A stretch of DNA of 64,000 bases from assembly GCF_000519265.1 (NCBI RefSeq), contig NZ_KI912608.1, forward strand, positions 3,339,421 through 3,403,420, in the 5' to 3' direction. Made by a program: the position numbers and the translations under genes. A model generated the notes under the pieces. That model made no database searches, was not told the DNA's origin, and worked only from the letters and a program-made list of their open reading frames with translations. The stretch is from Desulfonatronum lacustre DSM 10312. GTDB lineage: Bacteria > Desulfobacterota > Desulfovibrionia > Desulfovibrionales > Desulfonatronaceae. Each line of letters begins with the position of its first letter. Positions within the stretch are counted from its first letter, which is position 1. This document shows, in pieces, positions 58,986 to 64,000 of the stretch.

Positions 58986-59239
58986 TGCCGCCGCCTTTTT
59001 TGAAAATTGTTCCATTCACTCGTTATAAGATCGAAGTGGTCGAATATGATCTTGCGAATTTCCCGCTCATCCTTCGGACTCATGCCGTAGGCATGTGCAA
59101 GCCGAATGTCGTACCCTACCTCATCGATCCAAAATTTGCACTCCATTTGCCCTTTTCTGCAGTGGACGTGCATCGGTTCGTTGCTTTCATTGGAATAGAA
59201 AAAAAGACGCCATCCAAGAAGCTGTAAAATTGTCGGCAT
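58982..59239 (-). CDS. DUF4160 family protein
   Basis: An 85-residue protein with the DUF4160 signature: MPTILQLLGWRLFFYSNESN, then EPMHVHCRKGQMECKFW, and a C-terminal helix. DUF4160-DUF2442 pairs are widespread and patchy, have been suspected to be toxin-antitoxin-like, and remain uncharacterised as far as I know. It starts four bases after livM, so it is expressed with the transporter genes. It looks like an insertion into the liv operon between livM and the binding-protein gene. Confidence 0.88.
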   Translation of the reverse strand: MPTILQLLGWRLFFYSNESNEPMHVHCRKGQMECKFWIDEVGYDIRLAHAYGMSPKDEREIRKIIFDHFDLITSEWNNFQKRRRQ

Positions 59240-59243
59240 GTTG

Positions 59244-60290
59244 TCAATGCGCGAACGGATACAGCTTCCAGTATGCCTTGATCAGTCGCCAGCGATGAGC
59301 CAGGCCTTCGGGCTCGAAGATCAGGAACAGGACGAGGATCAGGCCGAAGATGCCCTCGCGCAGGGCCAGGAAATACATGCTGATGTTCGGGAAGAACGTA
59401 CCGGCCAACTGGGCCAAAGCGCCTAGAAATTCCGGGAGCAAGGTTACGAAGACCGCGCCGAAGATGCTGCCCAGCACGCTGCCCAGGCCGCCGATGATGA
59501 TCATGGCCAGGTACTGGATGGAGAGCATGATGTCGAACTGCTCCGGGGTGATGTACATGGTGTAGTGGGCCCAGAGTCCGCCGGCGATCCCGGCCAGGAA
59601 GGAGCTGACGGCGAAGGCTTGCAGCTTGTAGGCGAAGAGGTTCACCCCTACGGACTCGGCGGACTGGTGAAAGTCCCGGATGGCCACGAAGGCCCGCCCG
59701 TGGCGGGTGCGCAGGATATTGGCCACCAGCAGGACGCTGACCGCGGCCACGCCGAAGGTCAGGTAGAACATCTTGGCGTCGTTATCCAGGGATATGCCCA
59801 GGATAACCGGCGCGTCCAGCCCCATGCCGATGGAGCCACCGGTGACCGACTCCCAGTGCAGGAAGACGTAGCTCAGGATCAACTGGGCGGCCAGGGTGGC
59901 GATGGCCAGATAGATGCCCTTCAGGCGCAGCGATGGGATGCCGAAGAGCATGCCCACCACGGCCGTAACCAGCCCGCCGAAGAGCAGGGCCGCGAAAAAC
60001 GGCCATCCGGCCAGGGTGCAGATGCCCGTTGTATACGCTCCCACGCCGATGAACGCGCCGTGGCCCAGGGATATCTGGCCGCAGCACCCGGTGAGCAGGT
60101 TCAAGGCCACGGCCCCGATCACCGCGATGTTGATCATGTTCAGCATCGAGACCTGATAGTTGCTCAGGAAAAACGGGGAACAGAGCAGCAGGGCCAGGAA
60201 GACGCCCAGGCTCAGTTTCTGAAATCCGGTCTGGAAGAACCGGGTTTCCGAGGCATAGGAGGTGTGAAACAGTCCGCATTTACCGCGCAT
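59244..60290 (-). CDS. livM: Branched-chain amino-acid type ABC transporter permease LivM
   Basis: A 348-residue permease with about eight to ten hydrophobic segments. The family signature ALNLLTGCCGQISLGHGAF lies near residue 65, and the EAA-like loop RTRHGRAFVAIRDFHQSAESVGVN near 200. It is the second inner-membrane pore subunit with LivH. AGCAGG lies before the ATG. It lies 41 bases after livH and four bases before the DUF4160 gene. Confidence 0.95.
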   Translation of the reverse strand: MRGKCGLFHTSYASETRFFQTGFQKLSLGVFLALLLCSPFFLSNYQVSMLNMINIAVIGAVALNLLTGCCGQISLGHGAFIGVGAYTTGICTLAGWPFFAALLFGGLVTAVVGMLFGIPSLRLKGIYLAIATLAAQLILSYVFLHWESVTGGSIGMGLDAPVILGISLDNDAKMFYLTFGVAAVSVLLVANILRTRHGRAFVAIRDFHQSAESVGVNLFAYKLQAFAVSSFLAGIAGGLWAHYTMYITPEQFDIMLSIQYLAMIIIGGLGSVLGSIFGAVFVTLLPEFLGALAQLAGTFFPNISMYFLALREGIFGLILVLFLIFEPEGLAHRWRLIKAYWKLYPFAH

Positions 60291-60331
60291 GGCCGACCTG
60301 CTTGAATGATATATTCTTAAAATTCATGTGT

Positions 60332-61219
60332 CTAAACTCTTTCGATCTCATGGGTGCCGAACAACCCATAGGGCCGCAGCATCAGGATGATCACCAGGAC
60401 CACGTAAGCGGCGACTTCCTTGAAGCCGGGCAGGCTGAAGACCTGCTGCATGAAGCCGTCGGCCACGTTTTCCAGGACGCCGATGATCAGTCCGCCTAAG
60501 GCCGCGCCCAATAAACTGTCCAGGCCGCCGAGGATGACCGCGGGAAAGACCTTCAGGCCCAGGTGCCCCAACTGGGCGTTGATTCCGTTGATGTTGCCCA
60601 GGATGATCCCGCCGATGCTGGAGACCACCGCGGCGATGCACCAGGACAGGGCGAAGATGTTCTTGACCCCGATGCCCATGGACTGGGCGGCCTGCTGGTC
60701 CATGGCCGTGGCCCGCATGGCAATGCCGGTCCGGGAATATTTGAAGAACAGTGAGAACACGGCGAACAGCAGGGCGGAGAGGACAAAGGCCGCGATGTAC
60801 ACCGGGGCCACCGGCACGCCGGCGATCCAGATCGGGTCCGTGGGCAGGATGGGCGGATAGACCCGGATCTGGGTGCCCCAGAACAACTGGACCAGGGATT
60901 TGAGCACCGTGGACAGCCCCACGGTGACCATGATCACGCTGATGATCGGCTCGCCGATCAGCGGGCGCAAAATCACCCGCTCGATGCACAGGCCGAGGAT
61001 CACGGAAAACACCAGGGTCATCAGAAAGGAAACCAGAAACGGCAGCCCCATCTGCACGGTCAAGGCGAAACAGATGTACGCCCCGACCATGACCATCTCG
61101 CCCTGGGCGAAATTGACCACCTTGGTCGCCTTGTAAATGATCACGAAGCCCAGAGCCACCAAACTGTAAATGCTTCCGACCACTAAGCCGTTCACGAAGA
61201 GTTGAAGATAGTATTCCAT
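60332..61219 (-). CDS. livH: Branched-chain amino-acid type ABC transporter permease LivH
   Basis: A 295-residue permease with eight hydrophobic segments. It starts LQLFVNGLVVGSIYSLVALG, typical for LivH, with TKVVNFAQGEMVMVGAY and the EAA-like loop RTGIAMRATAMDQQAAQSMGI. It pairs with LivM in the inner membrane. No ribosome site is evident before ATG 61219. It follows the acyl-CoA synthetase gene by 43 bases. Confidence 0.95.
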   Translation of the reverse strand: MEYYLQLFVNGLVVGSIYSLVALGFVIIYKATKVVNFAQGEMVMVGAYICFALTVQMGLPFLVSFLMTLVFSVILGLCIERVILRPLIGEPIISVIMVTVGLSTVLKSLVQLFWGTQIRVYPPILPTDPIWIAGVPVAPVYIAAFVLSALLFAVFSLFFKYSRTGIAMRATAMDQQAAQSMGIGVKNIFALSWCIAAVVSSIGGIILGNINGINAQLGHLGLKVFPAVILGGLDSLLGAALGGLIIGVLENVADGFMQQVFSLPGFKEVAAYVVLVIILMLRPYGLFGTHEIERV

Positions 61220-61262
61220 GGTTGATTCAGGCTGAAGGGTTCACGGATGGGGCAAGGACCGT

Positions 61263-63170
61263 TTAGTCCACGGTAGCAATCTGAATACTCCCGCACATTT
61301 CCCGCGTCCGCCCGTCCTGGTACTGGATGGAAGCGGTCAGGTTCATGCAGACGTCCGGGCCGTAGAGGGATTCGATGAGCGGCAGGTAGCGCTCCTCCAC
61401 CACCTTGCGGCGCAGCTTGCGGGTCCGGGTCAGTTCGCCGTCGTCCGCGTCCAGTTCCTTGAACAGCAGGGCGAAGCGCTTGATCCGAGTGGTTTCCGGG
61501 AGGCCGGCGTTGATTTCGGCGATTTCGGTCCGGATCAGGTCGTAGATTTCGTTCTTGGCGGCCAGATCCTGGTACGTGGTGTAGGTGAGCAGCCGGCTTT
61601 CGGCCCATCGCCCCGCGATTTCCGGGTCGATGCTGATGATCGCGGCCAGATGGGGACGCTCCTTGCCCAGAATTACGGCTTCTCGGACATAAGGCGAGAA
61701 CTTGAGCTTGTTCTCCATGAACTGCGGCGAAAACTGGGTTCCGTCGGCCAGGTGCATGACGTCCTTGAGCCGGTCGATGACCACGATCTGCCCGTTGCCC
61801 TTGAAGAATCCGGCGTCTCCGGAGCGCAGCCAGCCGTCCTGGATGGTCTCGGCCGTGGCCTCGGGGTTGGCGTAGTAGCCTTGGAACACGGCCGGAGAAC
61901 GGGAGAGAATTTCGCCTTCCTCGGAAATGATGATCTCGGTTTCCGGGATGGGCTCGCCCACGGAGTCGAAATCCACCCGGCCGTCCGCGTGGATGCAGGA
62001 GATCCCGGCGATTTCCGTCTGGCCGTAGATCTGCTTCAGGTTTACGCCCAGAGCGTGAAAAAAGCGAAAGGTGTCCGGCCCCAAGGCCGCGCCGCCGGTA
62101 GTGGCGGAGCGAATCCGGGAAAAGCCCAGCCGGTCGCGCAGGGCCCGGAACAGACCGGCGTCGGCCAGGACCTTGCCCAGACGCAAGGCCGGACCGGGCT
62201 TGGTTCCGGCAAGCAGGCATTCGGCGTAGCGCGTGCCCATGGGCAGGAAGAGGTTATATAGAAAGCGCTTCAGCGGGCTGGTCTCCATGATCTTGACTCG
62301 TACCCGGGCGGCCAGATTCTCCCAGACCCGGGGAGGGGAGAAGATCAGGTGCGGCCCGATCTCCCGGATGTTTTCCTGCACCGTGTCCGGCTCCTCCGGA
62401 AAGTTGACGCAAAAGCCGAACAGCAGGGCCGAGGCCACGGCCATCATCTGCTCGCCCATCCAGGCCAGGGGCAGGAAAGAGACGAACTCGTCGGTGTCGT
62501 GCTTGGGGTCCACCCGGCCCAGGTTGGTGGCCATGGACAGCAGGTTGCGGTGGGAGAGCATGGCCAGCTTGGGCCGTCCGGTGGTTCCGGAGGTGGTGGC
62601 GATCAAACAGGTGTCGTCGGGCTGAAGCCGGTCCACCCACTGGGCGAACTGGCCCGCATCGGGGCGACCCTGTTCGCAAATCCGTTCAAAGGGGTGCAGG
62701 CCGTCTTCCTTGTACCCGGACAAGCCCTTGGCGTCATGGTAGACCACGTATTGGAGATGGGGCACGCGCTGTTTCAGGTCCAGCATCTTGTCCACCTGCT
62801 CCTGGTCTTCGGCCACGACCATCCGGCAGTTGGTGAGCGAAAAGATGTACTCGATCTCCTCCACCGGTGCGTCCTGGTACAGCCCCAGGGCCATGCCGCC
62901 CAGGGACTGGATGGCCAGCTCGGCCCAGAGCCATTCCGGACGGTTGTCGCCGATGAGCACCAGCACGTCGCCCTTGCCCAGGCCGAGCTTCTTCATCCCC
63001 GCGGCGAATTCCGAGGTTTTGCGCAAGTAGTCGGTCCAGGAATACGGCTGCCAAACGCCCCATTCCTTTTCCCGCAGAGCCGTCTTGGCCCCGAATTGCG
63101 CGGCGTTGTCCAGCAACAACCGGGGCAGTGTTGTATCATAAGGGCGTTGGGAACGTTGTTCTTCCTGCAT
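61263..63170 (-). CDS. AMP-forming acyl-CoA synthetase
   Basis: A 635-residue ANL-superfamily ligase. The AMP motif LIATTSGTTGRPKLAMLSH lies near residue 195, with KQIYGQTEIAG, the adenylate-binding GWLRSGDAGFFKG, and the hinge VIDRLKDVMHL. Length and order fit long-chain or aromatic acyl-CoA ligases (FadD15-like). Placed between livG and livH, it probably activates the acid imported by the transporter, so the Liv system may carry a carboxylic acid and not an amino acid. Substrate is not deducible. Confidence 0.93.
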   Translation of the reverse strand: MQEEQRSQRPYDTTLPRLLLDNAAQFGAKTALREKEWGVWQPYSWTDYLRKTSEFAAGMKKLGLGKGDVLVLIGDNRPEWLWAELAIQSLGGMALGLYQDAPVEEIEYIFSLTNCRMVVAEDQEQVDKMLDLKQRVPHLQYVVYHDAKGLSGYKEDGLHPFERICEQGRPDAGQFAQWVDRLQPDDTCLIATTSGTTGRPKLAMLSHRNLLSMATNLGRVDPKHDTDEFVSFLPLAWMGEQMMAVASALLFGFCVNFPEEPDTVQENIREIGPHLIFSPPRVWENLAARVRVKIMETSPLKRFLYNLFLPMGTRYAECLLAGTKPGPALRLGKVLADAGLFRALRDRLGFSRIRSATTGGAALGPDTFRFFHALGVNLKQIYGQTEIAGISCIHADGRVDFDSVGEPIPETEIIISEEGEILSRSPAVFQGYYANPEATAETIQDGWLRSGDAGFFKGNGQIVVIDRLKDVMHLADGTQFSPQFMENKLKFSPYVREAVILGKERPHLAAIISIDPEIAGRWAESRLLTYTTYQDLAAKNEIYDLIRTEIAEINAGLPETTRIKRFALLFKELDADDGELTRTRKLRRKVVEERYLPLIESLYGPDVCMNLTASIQYQDGRTREMCGSIQIATVD

Positions 63171-63231
63171 TGCGTCTTCCGTGTCGTTCTAAGGCGATTC
63201 TTTCTTCGTAAAGTTCAAGGGGGGCGCGTGG

Positions 63232-64000
63232 CTATCTTCCGACAAACGACGCGTTGTCGCTGCCCAGGTAGGCGGCGATGACGTTCGGGTCTGCCTGGAC
63301 CTGGACCGGGGTGCCGGTGGCCAGGACTTGGCCGAAATCCAGGACGATCACCTGGTCGGAGATGTCCATGACCACGCCCATGTCGTGCTCCACAAGAAGG
63401 ACGGTGATGCCCCATTCCTCGTTGATGTCCAGGATGTAGCGGGCCATGTCCTCGGTTTCTTCCAGGTTCATCCCGGCCATGGGTTCGTCCAGGAGCAGCA
63501 GTTCCGGTTCTCCGGCCAATGCCCGGCCCAGTTCGACCCGTTTTTGCACCCCGTAGGGCAGCTTGCCCGCCACCTGATGGCGGTAGGGGGACAGGCCGAG
63601 AAAGTCGATGATTTCCTCAATGCGCTTGCGGTGCAGATCCTCGCTGCGCCGAGCCTTGCCCCAGTAGAACAGGGACGAGAGCAAACCGTAATTCAGGCGG
63701 ATATGGCGGCCGACCATCAGGTTGTCCAGCACGCTCAAGCCCTTGAACAGGGCGATGTTCTGAAAGGTCCGCGAAAGTCCGGCCATGACCCGGTCATGGG
63801 CTGCCATGGGGAGCAGGTCTCGTCCGTTCAGGGCGATTTTGCCCTCGTCCGGATGGTACCGCCCACTGATGCAGTTGAGCATGCTCGTCTTGCCTGCGCC
63901 GTTGGGGCCGATGAGCGAGGCGATCTGGCCCTGCTCCACGCTGAAGCCGACATTCAGCAAGGCGGCCAGGCCGCGAAAGGTCAGCGTGACGTCGCGGACT
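63232..64000 (-). CDS. livG: ABC transporter ATP-binding protein LivG (5' partial)
   Basis: The visible 256 residues are the bulk of a LivG-type ATPase: Walker A LIGPNGAGKTSMLN, signature LPYGVQKRVELGRAL, Walker B LLLLDEPMAGMN and HDMGVV, with the C-terminal VQADPNVIAAYLG. The frame is open to the window end and upstream codons read VRDVTLTFRGLAAL, which is the usual LivG beginning, so the start lies just outside; the TTG at 63960 is not the initiator. First visible gene of the liv operon. Confidence 0.95.
   Translation of the reverse strand, partial: VRDVTLTFRGLAALLNVGFSVEQGQIASLIGPNGAGKTSMLNCISGRYHPDEGKIALNGRDLLPMAAHDRVMAGLSRTFQNIALFKGLSVLDNLMVGRHIRLNYGLLSSLFYWGKARRSEDLHRKRIEEIIDFLGLSPYRHQVAGKLPYGVQKRVELGRALAGEPELLLLDEPMAGMNLEETEDMARYILDINEEWGITVLLVEHDMGVVMDISDQVIVLDFGQVLATGTPVQVQADPNVIAAYLGSDNASFVGR

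Noticed and set aside
1-64000. tRNA, rRNA or known riboswitch genes
   Set aside because: I inspected the intergenic stretches for cloverleaf ends (CCA-adjacent acceptor stems, GTTCGA arms) and common riboswitch cores and saw none; a covariance search could still find a small RNA.

Overview
The window comes from a sulfate-reducing deltaproteobacterium, most likely of the order Desulfovibrionales. The evidence is an uninterrupted dissimilatory sulfate activation and reduction set (sat, aprBA, qmoABC), a Gram-negative outer-membrane gene (lpxC), a RluD-CoaE fusion, and a signal-transduction load typical of the group. Base composition is GC-rich in genes and drops in the intergenic stretch before sat. 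A Desulfonatronum-like genus is plausible but not provable from the sequence alone.

Layout. 1-2.8 kb: the 3' part of a spore-photoproduct-lyase-like radical SAM gene, and an AAA-ATPase/PD-(D/E)XK protein with a 46-bp fossil of a second copy beside its stop codon. 2.9-6.0 kb: a NarL-type PAS histidine kinase convergent with a LuxR-type response regulator. 6.3-15.7 kb: eight same-strand signalling genes, several overlapping: NIT-sensor kinase, hybrid kinase, CheY-like receiver, HD-GYP, SpoIIE/PP2C phosphatase, RsbW-like kinase fused to a STAS-like domain, Hpt-STAS protein, and a CheA-like kinase without a recognisable phospho-acceptor His. A fossil kinase C-terminus sits between the hybrid kinase and the receiver. 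16-26 kb, minus strand: rhomboid protease, RluD-CoaE fusion, SIMPL protein, PpiD-like foldase, aconitase, a small coiled-coil protein and a divergent EPSP-synthase-like protein, with REP-like and GATCGG-type inverted repeats between genes. 26.5-35.4 kb: sat, aprB, aprA, qmoA, qmoB, qmoC, with a Rex-type operator over the sat promoter and a palindrome just downstream of the qmo promoter. 35.5-39.6 kb: rpmE, prfA, prmC, lpxC and a small unknown gene. 39.6-46 kb, minus: an LpoA/LppC-like lipoprotein, then gatC-gatA-mnmA-mtaB. 46-50 kb, minus: hrcA-grpE-dnaK under CIRCE. 50-52 kb: rfbB-rfbD. 52.2-64 kb, minus: a Liv-type ABC transporter operon with an acyl-CoA synthetase and an inserted DUF4160-DUF2442 pair, running without a real gap into a second signalling module (PAS kinase, CheY-like receiver, Hpt-REC-REC-GGDEF, Hpt-pseudoreceiver).

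How the genes work together. Sat makes APS, AprBA reduces it to sulfite, and QmoABC passes quinol electrons to AprBA; the operator over sat suggests NADH-responsive control. The 6.3-15.7 kb block combines phosphorelay parts (HisKA, REC, Hpt, CheA) with partner-switching parts (PP2C, RsbW-like kinase, STAS-like domains) and a c-di-GMP hydrolase candidate. Three of its proteins share a 14-residue N-terminal tag. This block is the best candidate in the window for an undescribed system.
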